In this document: piece after piece, positions 39,333 to 48,036 of the stretch | Numbering within the stretch: the first letter of the stretch is position 1 | Layout: the number at the start of each line of letters is the position of its first letter | Source of the DNA: Aquibium oceanicum | GTDB taxonomy: Bacteria > Pseudomonadota > Alphaproteobacteria > Rhizobiales > Rhizobiaceae | Assembly: GCF_001889605.1 (NCBI RefSeq) | Contig: NZ_CP018171.1 | Span: 2,874,501 to 2,938,500 of the forward strand | Direction of reading: 5' to 3' | DNA length: 64,000 nucleotides | The notes under the pieces: generated by a model | What the model was told of the DNA's origin: nothing | The model's database searches: none | Seen by the model: the letters and a program-made list of their open reading frames with translations, nothing else | Position numbers and translations under genes: made by a program

Positions 39333-39862
39333 GGGCACGTCGAATATCCGCGCCGGCAGTTCCGGAGTTCGCAGTGCCGCCATCGCCCCGTTCGTGGACC
39401 TCCGCGGTCCTTCATCTGGTCATCGAGTCGATCGTCTGGAGCGGCCTGATGGCAGCGAGCGCGGCGTTCTCAGTTTGGCGCTACGATTGGCAAGACGGCA
39501 TGGCGATCTTATCCGTCGCGGTGCTCTTTGCCCTCGGCGGCGTGCTCGCCTATGCGCCCGCGATCGTGGCGGCGGGGTTCGTTGCCGGCAAGCGGCGGCC
39601 CGAGACCCGGTTCGCCACCTATCTGGTCGCGCTCGCTACCGCCACGATCGGCGCCACGGCGCTGCTTTTCGGGCTCTACTACCGTTCCTACTATGCGGAA
39701 TGGCACGGCCCGGCCTTGTCCGTCGAGTGGACGTATCAACTGGTCTTCACGGTGGCGGCGGCCGTCTACCATTTCTGCGTCCTCGGCATCCGGCTGTTCC
39801 TGCCGATCGGATTTCCGGCCCTGCTGGCCGTTTCCCTGTGGTATGGCGCCCGGGCGCGTTGA
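39329..39862 (+). CDS. Hypothetical membrane protein
   Basis: This protein of up to 177 aa has four hydrophobic segments (around residues 24-47, 60-85, 98-118, 140-170) and no family I recognise. The start is uncertain. TTG 39329 overlaps the DUF2259 stop and would couple translation; GTG 39374, 15 codons later, is an alternative nearer the first helix. It is probably cotranscribed with the preceding genes and ends 59 bp before purB. Confidence 0.65.
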   Translation: MRARRISAPAVPEFAVPPSPRSWTSAVLHLVIESIVWSGLMAASAAFSVWRYDWQDGMAILSVAVLFALGGVLAYAPAIVAAGFVAGKRRPETRFATYLVALATATIGATALLFGLYYRSYYAEWHGPALSVEWTYQLVFTVAAAVYHFCVLGIRLFLPIGFPALLAVSLWYGARAR

Positions 39863-39921
39863 GCGCATCGCGATCGTCTGCTAGAGCGGCGCGTACCGCC
39901 CGAAAAACTGGGAATGAACGC

Positions 39922-41229
39922 ATGATCCCGCGCTACTCGCGGCCCGAGATGGTCGCTCTCTGGTCTCCCGAGACGAAGTTCCGGATCTGGTTCGAGATCG
40001 AGGCGCATGCCTGCGACGCGCTTGCCGAAATCGGCATCATTCCGCAAGAAGCCGCCCGCACGATCTGGGAGAAAGGAGGCAGCGCGGAGTTCGACGTCGC
40101 GCGCATCGACGAGATCGAACGCGAGACAAAGCACGACGTCATCGCCTTCTTGACGCACCTCGCCGAGATCGTGGGGCCCGACGCCAGATTCGTGCACCAG
40201 GGCATGACCTCGTCGGACGTCCTCGACACCTGCTTCAACGTGCAGCTCGCGCGCGCTTCCGACCTTCTGCTTTCCGACGTGGACGGCCTTCTGGCGGCGC
40301 TTAAGGAGCGCGCCTTCGAACACAAGGACACGATCACCATCGGCCGCTCGCACGGCATCCATGCCGAACCCACCACGTTCGGCGTGAAGCTGGCGCAGGC
40401 CTATGCCGAGTTCGACCGCTGCCGGTCCCGCCTCGTGGCGGCGCGCGAGGAGATCGCCACCTGCGCGATCTCGGGCGCTGTCGGCACGTTCGCCAACATC
40501 GATCCGCGCGTGGAGGAGCACGTCGCGGAGAAGATGGGGCTGAAGCCAGAGCCGGTCTCCACGCAGGTCGTGCCGCGCGACCGCCACGCCATGTTCTTCG
40601 CCACGCTCGGCGTTGTCGCGTCTTCCATCGAGCGGCTGGCGATCGAGATAAGGCACTTGCAGCGGACCGAGGTGCTCGAGGCGGAAGAGTATTTTTCGCC
40701 GGGCCAGAAGGGCTCCTCCGCCATGCCCCACAAGCGCAATCCCGTGCTGACGGAGAACCTGACGGGGCTCGCGCGCATGGTGCGCTCGTATGCCCTGCCG
40801 GCGATGGAAAACGTGGCGCTTTGGCACGAGCGCGACATCTCGCATTCCTCAGTCGAGCGCATGATCGGGCCGGACGCGACCATCACGCTCGACTTCGCCC
40901 TGGCGCGGCTCACCAACGTGGTGGAGAAGCTCGTCGTCTATCCCGACAACATGCTGAAGAACATGAACAAGTTCAGCGGACTCGTCCATTCGCAGCGGGT
41001 GCTGCTGGCGCTGACCCAGGCCGGCGTTTCACGCGAGGATTCATACCGCCTCGTCCAGCGCAACGCGATGAAGGTGTGGGAAAAAGGCAAGGACTTCCTC
41101 GAAGAACTGCTCTCGGACGAAGACGTGCGCGCCGCGCTTCCCGAGGACGTCATCCGCGAGAAATTCGATCTCGGCTATCACACCAAGCACGTGGACACGA
41201 TTTTCCGCCGCGTCTTCGGCGCTGTCTGA
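39922..41229 (+). CDS. purB: Adenylosuccinate lyase
   Basis: This 435-aa enzyme cleaves SAICAR to AICAR and adenylosuccinate to AMP in purine synthesis. It begins MIPRYSRPEMVALWSPETKF and has TSSDVLDTC, RSHGIHAEPTTFG with the catalytic histidine, and the flexible signature loop SSAMPHKRNPVLTENL carrying the catalytic serine. Length is typical of the alphaproteobacterial form. The ATG at 39922 follows GGGAATG. Its pathway partners purC, purS and purQ lie 2.3 kb downstream on the same strand. Confidence 0.96.
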   Translation: MIPRYSRPEMVALWSPETKFRIWFEIEAHACDALAEIGIIPQEAARTIWEKGGSAEFDVARIDEIERETKHDVIAFLTHLAEIVGPDARFVHQGMTSSDVLDTCFNVQLARASDLLLSDVDGLLAALKERAFEHKDTITIGRSHGIHAEPTTFGVKLAQAYAEFDRCRSRLVAAREEIATCAISGAVGTFANIDPRVEEHVAEKMGLKPEPVSTQVVPRDRHAMFFATLGVVASSIERLAIEIRHLQRTEVLEAEEYFSPGQKGSSAMPHKRNPVLTENLTGLARMVRSYALPAMENVALWHERDISHSSVERMIGPDATITLDFALARLTNVVEKLVVYPDNMLKNMNKFSGLVHSQRVLLALTQAGVSREDSYRLVQRNAMKVWEKGKDFLEELLSDEDVRAALPEDVIREKFDLGYHTKHVDTIFRRVFGAV

Positions 41230-41292
41230 CGCGGGGGAACGGAACGCGCAAGCCCGCGTTTCCAGCCATCGGAGGGGCCACGGAGGCCAGCG

Positions 41293-41466
41293 ATGGCGAA
41301 GTACGAACATGATTTCGAGGAGCAGCAGCCCGGCATCACACGCTACGTGGTGTGGGCGCTGGCAATTTGTCTCGCGGTCGGCGGGTTTCTCTACGCAGAT
41401 GGATACTTCGACGAGATCGTCGAGCAGACCACGGAAGCACCGAACCCGCCCACCGACGCAGGCTGA
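41293..41466 (+). CDS. Small single-span membrane protein
   Basis: This 57-aa product (MAKYEHDFEEQQPGITRY...) has one membrane helix, VVWALAICLAVGGFLYADGY, and an acidic tail ending TDAG. A perfect CGGAGG precedes the ATG by 6 bp. I do not recognise the family. It lies 63 bp after purB and 59 bp before a serine-hydrolase gene on the same strand. The ribosome site and a clean helix support a real gene despite the short length. Confidence 0.6.
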   Translation: MAKYEHDFEEQQPGITRYVVWALAICLAVGGFLYADGYFDEIVEQTTEAPNPPTDAG

Positions 41467-41525
41467 TATCTGATCGCGGCGCATCCTGCTTGCAGCCGAA
41501 AAGGCGGGTCGCTACATGGGCGGCC

Positions 41526-42083
41526 ATGAAAGCCAAGGACGCCGACATCCTCATCATTCCAGGCTACACCAATTCCGGAGCGGACCATTGGCAAAGCCGT
41601 TGGGAGGCCAAGCTCTCGACGGCCCGGCGGGTCGAACAGGCGGAATGGTCGAAGCCGGTGCGCGAGGACTGGACGGCGGCCGTAGCGGAGGCTGCCAATT
41701 CGGCCGACAGACCGGTCGTGCTGGTCGCGCATTCGCTGGGCATCCCGACCGCCATCCACGCTCTTCCCGAGATTCGCAAGCCGGTGGTGGGCGCATTCTT
41801 CGTGGCACCGCCCGACGTGGCGAACTCCAACATCCGTCCCAAGCATCTGATGACGTTCGGGCCCTACCCGCGCGACCCCCTGCCCTTTCCCTCAGTTGTG
41901 ATCGCCAGCCGCAACGACGCGTTCTGCGATTTCGACGTGGCGGAAGACATCGCCGCCGCTTGGGGATCGCTTTTCATCGACGCGGGCGCGGCGGGCCACA
42001 TCAACGCCGAGGCAGGCTTCGGTCCGTGGCCTGAGGGATCGATGGTGTTTGCGCGGTTCCTGTCGCGGTTGAGGGCGGGTTGA
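41526..42083 (+). CDS. RBBP9/YdeN-family serine hydrolase
   Basis: This 185-aa alpha/beta hydrolase of the small RBBP9/YdeN type has ILIIPGYTNSGADHWQSRWE at the N-terminus, the nucleophile elbow AHSLGI, the acid in ASRNDAFCDF and the histidine in AGHINAEAGFGPWPEG. Substrates of the family are poorly known. The last codons converge on an HpaI-type aldolase gene 4 bp away. Confidence 0.9.
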   Translation: MKAKDADILIIPGYTNSGADHWQSRWEAKLSTARRVEQAEWSKPVREDWTAAVAEAANSADRPVVLVAHSLGIPTAIHALPEIRKPVVGAFFVAPPDVANSNIRPKHLMTFGPYPRDPLPFPSVVIASRNDAFCDFDVAEDIAAAWGSLFIDAGAAGHINAEAGFGPWPEGSMVFARFLSRLRAG

Positions 42084-42087
42084 GCTC

Positions 42088-42861
42088 TTAGCCGAGGCTG
42101 TCGCGCGCCTCCTGGATCAGCGTTGCCGAGCCGGCCGCGATGACGCGGTGTTCAGACGCGATCGCCTGGAAGCGGAAGCCCATCTGCGAGAAGCGGCCGA
42201 CCATGTTCGTGTTGGTGATGTAGATCGCCGCCACCTTGCCGGCGGCCGCGGTGCGCTGCCCGATGTCGGCCAGCGTCTCCATCATGTCCTCGCGGGTCGG
42301 GTCGATCGCGGCCCCCTTGGTCCAGGCGATGGAGAAATCGGACGGGCCCACGAAGATGCCGTCGATGCCCGGCGTCTCGAGGATGCCGTCGAGGCAGTCG
42401 AGCGCCTGGCGAGTCTCGACCATAGCGAAGGCGATGGTGCGGGTGTTGGCGTTGAGCAGCCATTCCTGGGCGTTCCTGACGGCACTGCGCGGAAGCGCGA
42501 AGGTGGGACCCCAGGAGCGCTCGCCGAGCGGCGGATACTTCATCGCCCCGGCGAAGGCCTTGGCATCCGCCACCGAGTTGACCATCGGGGCGATGACGCC
42601 CTCGGCGCCGAAATCGAGCGCGCGGCTCGCCATGTCGAACCGGCCGACCGGTATCCTGACCAGCGGGTGACTGCCAGCCCTCAGGATGGCCGGAATACTG
42701 CGCAGGACGCTGTCCTCGTGATGCCCGCCATGCTGCATGTCGAGCGTGACCGCGTCGAAGGCCTGGCCCGCCATGATCTCGACGGTCAACGGGTCCGGAA
42801 CGCCCGACCATGCGGTGAAGACCGTTTCCCCCTCGTTGAGCCGCTCCAGAAGCGTCTTCAT
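42088..42861 (-). CDS. HpcH/HpaI-family class II aldolase
   Basis: This 257-aa protein belongs to the HpaI aldolase family, which reversibly cleaves 4-hydroxy-2-oxo acids using a divalent metal. Landmarks are FDAVTLDMQHGGHHED with the catalytic histidine, RIPVGRFDMASRALDFGAEGVIAPMVNS, AFAMVETRQALDCLDGIL with the metal-binding glutamate, and DGIFVGPSDFSIA. No homoprotocatechuate pathway genes are near, so the true substrate may be another hydroxy-oxo-acid. Confidence 0.92.
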   Translation of the reverse strand: MKTLLERLNEGETVFTAWSGVPDPLTVEIMAGQAFDAVTLDMQHGGHHEDSVLRSIPAILRAGSHPLVRIPVGRFDMASRALDFGAEGVIAPMVNSVADAKAFAGAMKYPPLGERSWGPTFALPRSAVRNAQEWLLNANTRTIAFAMVETRQALDCLDGILETPGIDGIFVGPSDFSIAWTKGAAIDPTREDMMETLADIGQRTAAAGKVAAIYITNTNMVGRFSQMGFRFQAIASEHRVIAAGSATLIQEARDSLG

Positions 42862-42922
42862 CGGTATCGTCCCTCCATGCGATCGAACGGCATGTAATCA
42901 GAGCGGCCGCGGCCTAAAAAGC

Positions 42923-42947
42923 AAAAAACCGCCCGGCGGGCGGTTTT
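42923..42947 (-). terminator. Intrinsic terminator of the DUF1476 gene
   Basis: AAAACCGCCC and GGGCGGTTTT form a 10-bp inverted repeat around the loop GGC (plus strand). Read on the minus strand, the GC stem is followed by six T residues. It lies 25 bp beyond the DUF1476 stop codon and upstream of the aldolase gene. The A/T tails on both sides would let it work in both directions. Confidence 0.85.
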
Positions 42948-42971
42948 CCGGTTGCGCCAGAGCGCGGCGCG

Positions 42972-43292
42972 TCACGCCTTGCTGACCTGCTCGGCGGCGA
43001 CGACCAGCAGTTCGTCCATCGTGCGGCGGATCTGGTGGTCTGACTGCTCGACGCCGGCGGCGTCGAAATCGCCACGAACCTTGCGGAAGACGTCCTCGTC
43101 GCCGGCTTCCTCGAAATCGGCTTTCACCACCTCGCGAGCATATGCGTCGGCATCGTCGCCGGACTTGCCTAGCTTCTCGGCCGCCCAAAGCCCCAGCAGC
43201 TTGTTGCGGCGGGCCATCGACTTGAACTTCAGCTCCTCGTCATGGGCGAACTTGTTCTCGAAAGCGTCCTTGCGGCTCTTAAGATTGTCCAT
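42972..43292 (-). CDS. DUF1476 protein (F1-ATPase zeta-inhibitor family)
   Basis: This 106-aa, highly charged helical protein starts MDNLKSRKDAFENKFAHDEELKFKSMARRNKLLGLWAAEKLG, the DUF1476 signature. In Paracoccus denitrificans a DUF1476 protein is the zeta subunit that inhibits F1-ATPase hydrolysis. Homologues are found widely in alphaproteobacteria and usually lie close to purC, as here. A strong terminator follows. The 280-bp gap to purC holds the divergent promoters and no convincing gene. Confidence 0.9.
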   Translation of the reverse strand: MDNLKSRKDAFENKFAHDEELKFKSMARRNKLLGLWAAEKLGKSGDDADAYAREVVKADFEEAGDEDVFRKVRGDFDAAGVEQSDHQIRRTMDELLVVAAEQVSKA

Positions 43293-43572
43293 GGTGCATG
43301 CCTCCGGCCAGGGATCGATTCTCGTGCGGTTCCAATATGGCGACGCGGTCGACAAATCAAAAGGATTCGCTCGGGTCAATCGCAGTGTTCCGACGGGAGC
43401 GCGGCAAATGGCCCCCGCACCCGCGACGCAGCGACGAGTGGTGGACGGCCGGAGCGATTGCCATTGAGAAGCGGGCGCAAGTGCGCTAGAGACCGGCTTC
43501 GAGTTACCGAAAGGGCGAATACCCCGCCCCACGACCGGTCCCCGTTTCACCAGAAGGACCAGAGCAACCCAT

Positions 43573-44382
43573 ATGAACCGTCGCCGCCGCATATACGAAG
43601 GCAAGGCCAAGATACTCTACGAGGGCCCGGAGCCGGGAACGCTGGTCCAGTTCTTCAAGGACGATGCCACCGCCTTCAACAAGAAGAAGCATGAGGTGGT
43701 CGACGGAAAGGGTGTGCTCAACAACCGCATTTCCGAGCACATCTTCACGCATCTGAACCGGATGGGCATCCCCACGCACTTCATCCGCCGGCTCAACATG
43801 CGCGAGCAGCTGATCAAGGAAGTCGAGATCATCCCGCTCGAGATCGTCGTCCGCAACGTCGCGGCGGGATCGTTGTCGAAGCGGCTCGGCATGGAGGAAG
43901 GCACCGTCCTTCCGCGCTCGATCATCGAATTCTACTACAAGGCCGACGCTCTCGACGATCCGATGGTGTCAGAAGAGCACATCACCGCTTTCGGATGGGC
44001 GTCGCCGCAGGAGATCGACGACGTGATGGCGCTCGCCATCCGCGTCAACGACTTCCTCTCCGGCCTCTTCCTTGGCGTCGGCATCCAGCTCGTCGACTTC
44101 AAGATCGAATGCGGCCGGCTCTTCGAAGGCGACATGATGCGCATCGTGGTCGCCGACGAGATATCGCCGGATTCCTGCCGCCTGTGGGACGTCTCCACGA
44201 ACGAGAAGCTCGACAAGGACAGGTTCCGCCGCGACATGGGTGGCCTCGTCGAAGCCTACCAGGAAGTCGCACGGCGCCTCGGCATCATGAACGAGAACGA
44301 GCCGCCGCGCCCGACCGGTCCGGTACTGGTGTCGACGGACGGCGGAGCCAACAACGGCAAGGGCCGCGGCAAGCCGCACTGA
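43573..44382 (+). CDS. purC: Phosphoribosylaminoimidazole-succinocarboxamide synthase
   Basis: This 269-aa SAICAR synthetase joins CAIR and aspartate with ATP. The N-terminus [36 protein letters not shown] and the late [32 protein letters not shown] are diagnostic. It is slightly longer than the usual 254 aa because of a Pro/Gly/Asn-rich C-terminal tail after residue 240. It heads the plus-strand pur group, with purS 41 bp after. Confidence 0.96.
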   Translation: MNRRRRIYEGKAKILYEGPEPGTLVQFFKDDATAFNKKKHEVVDGKGVLNNRISEHIFTHLNRMGIPTHFIRRLNMREQLIKEVEIIPLEIVVRNVAAGSLSKRLGMEEGTVLPRSIIEFYYKADALDDPMVSEEHITAFGWASPQEIDDVMALAIRVNDFLSGLFLGVGIQLVDFKIECGRLFEGDMMRIVVADEISPDSCRLWDVSTNEKLDKDRFRRDMGGLVEAYQEVARRLGIMNENEPPRPTGPVLVSTDGGANNGKGRGKPH

Positions 44383-44423
44383 TCCGCGGCATCGGAAATT
44401 CGCCAGGACAAGGATTGGGGGCA

Positions 44424-44666
44424 GTGATCAAGGCGCGAATCACCGTCACGCTGAAGAACGGCGTGCTCGACCCTCAGGGAAAGGCCATCGAAGGAGCGCT
44501 CGGTGCGCTTGGCTTCGAGGGCGTCGGCCATGTTCGGCAGGGAAAAGTCTTCGACGTCGAACTCGAAGGCTCAGATACGGCGAAGGCCGAGGCTGACCTG
44601 AAAGCCATGTGCGACAAGCTTCTGGCGAACACGGTGATCGAGAACTATAGTATCGCCATAGCATGA
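44424..44666 (+). CDS. purS: FGAM synthase subunit PurS
   Basis: This 80-aa PurS begins VIKARITVTLKNGVLDPQGKAIEGALGALGF and ends MCDKLLANTVIENYSI, matching the small structural subunit of the three-part formylglycinamidine synthase. The start is GTG 44424 after GATTGGGGGCA. It works with PurQ (glutaminase) and PurL (synthase). purQ follows 228 bp on; purL is not in the window. Its stop overlaps an ATG that opens a 59-codon frame. Confidence 0.95.
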   Translation: MIKARITVTLKNGVLDPQGKAIEGALGALGFEGVGHVRQGKVFDVELEGSDTAKAEADLKAMCDKLLANTVIENYSIAIA

Positions 44667-44842
44667 GGCCGCCGGTTCCATACCAGGTCAAGGAAGAGGC
44701 TGCGTCACTCAGGCTGTCTATGACGGGGATCCAGACGGACGCGCACGATATCTGCGGCATGCTGGCGCAGCACGACGGGTGGATCGAACCGCGGCTGGAG
44801 TTGCGCAAGCTAGCCGAGCCCCGGCGGCCCCTGGAGTCCTGA
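44663..44842 (+). CDS. Possible small gene between purS and purQ
   Basis: The frame of 59 codons starts at an ATG that overlaps the purS stop (ATGA), an arrangement typical of coupled genes, and ends 51 bp before purQ. The product (MRPPVPYQVKEEAASLRLSM...RPLES) has no recognised motif. The 227-bp space is unusual for purS-purQ, which are often tightly packed. It may equally be chance in GC-rich DNA. Confidence 0.3.
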   Translation: MRPPVPYQVKEEAASLRLSMTGIQTDAHDICGMLAQHDGWIEPRLELRKLAEPRRPLES

Positions 44843-44893
44843 AACGGCCGCGTCTATTGCCCTGTCCCATTGATTGCATGGACTTTGTCACTG

Positions 44894-45562
44894 ATGAAAT
44901 CAGCCGTCGTCCTCCTCCCCGGCCTCAACCGCGACCGCGACATGATCGCGGCCCTGACCAAGGTTTCCGGAACGCCGCCTGTCACGGTCTGGCAGACGGA
45001 CACGGAGATCCCGGACGTCGATCTCATCGTCATCCCCGGTGGGTTCTCTTACGGCGACTACCTGCGCTGCGGAGCGATCGCGGCTCGAATGCCGGTCATG
45101 CGCGCCGTGGCCGAGAAGGCCCGGCAGGGCGTCATGGTGATGGGCGTGTGCAACGGCTTCCAGATCCTGCTCGAAGCCGGACTGCTGCCGGGCGCCCTGA
45201 TGCGCAACACCTCGCTCAAGTTCGTCTGCCGCGAGGTGAAGCTCGAGGTGGCGAACACCGACACGCCTTTCACGCGCGCCTATCAGCCAGGCCAGATCAT
45301 CCGCTGCCCCGTGGCGCATCATGACGGCAACTACTTCGCCGACGCCGAGACGCTGGCGCGTATCGAAGGTGAAGGCCAGGTGGTCTTCCGCTATGCCGAA
45401 GGCACCAACCCCAACGGTTCGATCAACGACATCGCCGGGATCGTCGACTCCCGCGGCAACGTTCTTGGCCTCATGCCGCATCCCGAAAACCTGATCGAGG
45501 CCGCCCACGGCGGCAAGGACGGGCGCGGGATCTTCGAATGCGCACTTGGAATCGCCGCATGA
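44894..45562 (+). CDS. purQ: FGAM synthase subunit PurQ (glutamine amidotransferase)
   Basis: This 222-aa class I glutaminase supplies ammonia to PurL. The nucleophile cysteine lies in [23 protein letters not shown] and the triad His-Glu in [11 protein letters not shown]. The start [16 protein letters not shown] is typical. In most relatives purL follows; here the next gene, 43 bp on, encodes a polysaccharide exporter permease. Confidence 0.96.
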   Translation: MKSAVVLLPGLNRDRDMIAALTKVSGTPPVTVWQTDTEIPDVDLIVIPGGFSYGDYLRCGAIAARMPVMRAVAEKARQGVMVMGVCNGFQILLEAGLLPGALMRNTSLKFVCREVKLEVANTDTPFTRAYQPGQIIRCPVAHHDGNYFADAETLARIEGEGQVVFRYAEGTNPNGSINDIAGIVDSRGNVLGLMPHPENLIEAAHGGKDGRGIFECALGIAA

Positions 45563-45605
45563 TCCTCCAGATGCAGCGGAACGCCCAGGACACCGGACCT
45601 GAACA

Positions 45606-46475
45606 TTGAGCATCGCCGAAGCTGACAAAGCCGAGACCGAAAAAGCCACGGCGACGACCCGTCATGTGGTTCGCGAGGGGTCATCAAGGCGCGGACTGTT
45701 CTCGGAGGCGTTTGGCGACATCGGCGCGGCCCTGAAGCGCCGTCGTGTCTGGGTTGCACTCGCCTCGGAGGACATTGGAGAAGGTTTCCGGCGCTCAACG
45801 CTGGGTCCGATCTGGCTCCTGATCAACTTCCTGCTGTTCCTCGGCATCCTCATCGTTATCATGGGACGCTTCGCCGAAGTGCCGAACTACCCGGCCTTCG
45901 TGGCCAGCGGTCTTATGGTCTGGCTCTACATCTCGGAGATTCTCGGAGAGGGCTGCGGGATATTCACCCGCGAGGAGGGTTTCATAAAGGGCACGGTGCT
46001 GCCGCTTTCCGTCTACGTCCTGCGCCAGACCATGCGCTCCGTCATCCGCGGCGGCTACATGCTTGCTGGCGCGGCACTCGTGTTGCTGTTGACTGGTGCC
46101 ATACCGACGACGACGTGGCTGACCTCGCTCGCCGGTATCGTCGTGCTCGTTTTAACGGCGCCGCCCGTGATCATCCTGCTCGGCATCCTCGGCGTGGTTT
46201 TTCCCGACATCCAGTTTTTCATGGGAAATATCATCCGCATCGGGTTCTTCGTCACGCCGATCTTCTGGTCCAAGCCAAGCGAGTTCGGGATGCGGGCGCT
46301 GCTTTATCACTGGAATCCCTTCACCTACTACATCGACATCGTGCGCACCCCGATCATCTTTGACGCGGTGCCGCTGGATTCCTGGGCAATGGTGGGGCTG
46401 ATGTCGGCGGGGCTGTGGATTGCTGCCATCCTGGCGCTCGGCTACTACCGGCGCCGCATCGTGTTCATGATCTAG
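45606..46475 (+). CDS. Polysaccharide ABC exporter permease (Wzm/KpsM-like)
   Basis: This 289-aa ABC-2 family permease has about six membrane helices and the conserved region RRSTLGPIWLLINFLLFLGILIV near the first helix. It should form the channel for an undecaprenyl-linked polysaccharide. The start is unclear: TTG 45606 has little ribosome-site sequence. The N-terminal 45 residues are soluble and poorly conserved, so a later GTG (45666) is possible. The ATPase gene follows 20 bp later. Confidence 0.88.
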   Translation: MSIAEADKAETEKATATTRHVVREGSSRRGLFSEAFGDIGAALKRRRVWVALASEDIGEGFRRSTLGPIWLLINFLLFLGILIVIMGRFAEVPNYPAFVASGLMVWLYISEILGEGCGIFTREEGFIKGTVLPLSVYVLRQTMRSVIRGGYMLAGAALVLLLTGAIPTTTWLTSLAGIVVLVLTAPPVIILLGILGVVFPDIQFFMGNIIRIGFFVTPIFWSKPSEFGMRALLYHWNPFTYYIDIVRTPIIFDAVPLDSWAMVGLMSAGLWIAAILALGYYRRRIVFMI

Positions 46476-46495
46476 CGATTGGCCACAGTTCGACA

Positions 46496-47248
46496 ATGGT
46501 CTCGATCCGCATCGAAAACGTCGGGCTTCGCTACCCGATTACCCGTAAACTCTCCCTAGAGAGACTTCGGCCCGGGGCGAAGGCCGCGTCCGGAGCCATG
46601 GCGACGAGCGTGGGCGGCCGTGTCGAAGGCAATTCCGCGCACCGCTACGTCGAGGCGCTGAGCGACATCAGCCTGTCGATCGAGGCCGGCGACCGGCTCG
46701 GTCTCGTCGGTGCGAACGGTTCGGGCAAGACGACGCTGCTCAAGGTGCTCTACGGCATCTACCCGCCGACCAGCGGAACGCTCACCATCAAGGGCCGCGT
46801 CGATGCGCTGTTCAACATCAATCTCGGGTTCCGGCCGCAGGCGACGGGCAGGAGGAACGTCTACTTGCGCGGGCTGCTCAACGGGTGGGAACCCGAGCTG
46901 ATCAACGCCAAGATGGACGAGATCATTGCCTTCAGCGAACTGGAAGAATTCATCGACATGCCCTTCAAGACCTACAGTCAGGGCATGGCGGCCCGCCTCG
47001 CCTTCGCGGTGGCAACCAGCCTGGAGCCGGAAATCCTGCTGATGGACGAATGGATCGGCGCCGGCGACGCCTCCTTCCAGGAAAAGGCGCGCGCACGCAT
47101 GAACGACCTCGCCCAAAAGGCCGGCATCATCGTCCTGGCCAGCCACAACCATGCGCTGCTGAGGAAGACCTGCAACAAGGCGCTCAAGCTCGAGCACGGC
47201 AGGCTCGTCGCCTTCGGACCGGCCGAGGAAGTTCTGAAGGCTGCCTAG
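46496..47248 (+). CDS. Polysaccharide ABC exporter ATPase (Wzt/KpsT-like)
   Basis: This 250-aa ATPase has Walker A GANGSGKTT (residues 72-80), the signature region TYSQGMAARLAFA in place of LSGGQ, and Walker B EILLMDEWIGAGDASF, as in polysaccharide and teichoic-acid exporters. It stops after the nucleotide-binding domain, so it lacks the C-terminal carbohydrate-binding domain of Wzt from E. coli O8/O9a. An export signal on the chain end is therefore not read by this subunit. It pairs with the permease upstream. Confidence 0.92.
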   Translation: MVSIRIENVGLRYPITRKLSLERLRPGAKAASGAMATSVGGRVEGNSAHRYVEALSDISLSIEAGDRLGLVGANGSGKTTLLKVLYGIYPPTSGTLTIKGRVDALFNINLGFRPQATGRRNVYLRGLLNGWEPELINAKMDEIIAFSELEEFIDMPFKTYSQGMAARLAFAVATSLEPEILLMDEWIGAGDASFQEKARARMNDLAQKAGIIVLASHNHALLRKTCNKALKLEHGRLVAFGPAEEVLKAA

Positions 47249-47281
47249 TTCGCTCCGGGCGCCGCACGAAGCCTCGTCTGC

Positions 47282-47842
47282 CTATATCCTGACCCGGTCT
47301 CCGCTGCCGGCACCGCCGAAGACGGTCCGGAACAATATCCGCAAATCGAGCAGGAACGAACGGTCGCGGACATACTCCGCGTCCTTTTCCGCCAGCTTCA
47401 CCGGATCCGACATGTCGATGTCGTTGATCTGTGCGAGCCCGGTGATTCCGGGCCGGACCGACAGGACCCCGCGGCTGACCCGCTCATCTATGAGTTCGGT
47501 TTGGGTTGGCAGGCAGGGGCGCGGCCCGACGAGGCTCATGTCGCCGCGCAGCACGTTCCACAATTGCGGCAGTTCGTCGAGCTTCCAGCGCCTGAGTGCG
47601 CGCCCGATCGGAGTGATCTGCGAAGCCAGAGCCTGGTGCGTCGGCACGCTCGGCAGACCACCATACATGCTCCGGAGCTTGTAGCAGCGGAAATGCCTAC
47701 CGTTTCGCCCTACCCTCTCCTGAACGAAGATGCCGGGGCCCTCGCTCTCGCGCCGGATGGCAAACGACAGAACGAGGATGACCGGACCGGCGAGGACGAG
47801 CACCAGGGCGGCGCAACAGGCGTCGAAGATTCGCTTCAGCAT
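47282..47842 (-). CDS. Initiating sugar-phosphate transferase (PglC/WcaJ-type, small)
   Basis: This 186-aa monotopic phosphoglycosyl transferase has an N-terminal re-entrant helix (FDACCAALVLVLAGPVILVLSFAI) and the family motifs FVQERVGRNGRHFRCYKLRSM, KLDELPQLWNVLRGDMSLVGPRP and RPGITGLAQIN. It transfers a sugar-1-phosphate from UDP-sugar to undecaprenyl phosphate to start chain synthesis. The nearby dehydratase and reductase genes suggest the sugar is N-acetylquinovosamine. It faces the exporter genes and is divergent from the UDP-sugar dehydrogenase. Confidence 0.9.
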   Translation of the reverse strand: MLKRIFDACCAALVLVLAGPVILVLSFAIRRESEGPGIFVQERVGRNGRHFRCYKLRSMYGGLPSVPTHQALASQITPIGRALRRWKLDELPQLWNVLRGDMSLVGPRPCLPTQTELIDERVSRGVLSVRPGITGLAQINDIDMSDPVKLAEKDAEYVRDRSFLLDLRILFRTVFGGAGSGDRVRI

Positions 47843-48036
47843 GTATGATCCGGCTCACGGGCCGCGCCATGATGGAGCACGGTCCCCGTCTCTACCGTTT
47901 TTTGCGGGAGGCGGACAATCGCGAAAGAGATCGCTGCCCGCCGCAAGGCGAATGCGAGCGGCTTAACGCGGGGCTGCGGCTGCGCTACAAGCATGCGCCT
48001 CCCGGCCGGGAGGCCATGCCGCCACGTGAGAGACGA

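Noticed and set aside
43298-43489. A 63-codon frame in the gap before purC
   Set aside because: No ribosome binding site and no recognisable sequence; it lies in promoter DNA.
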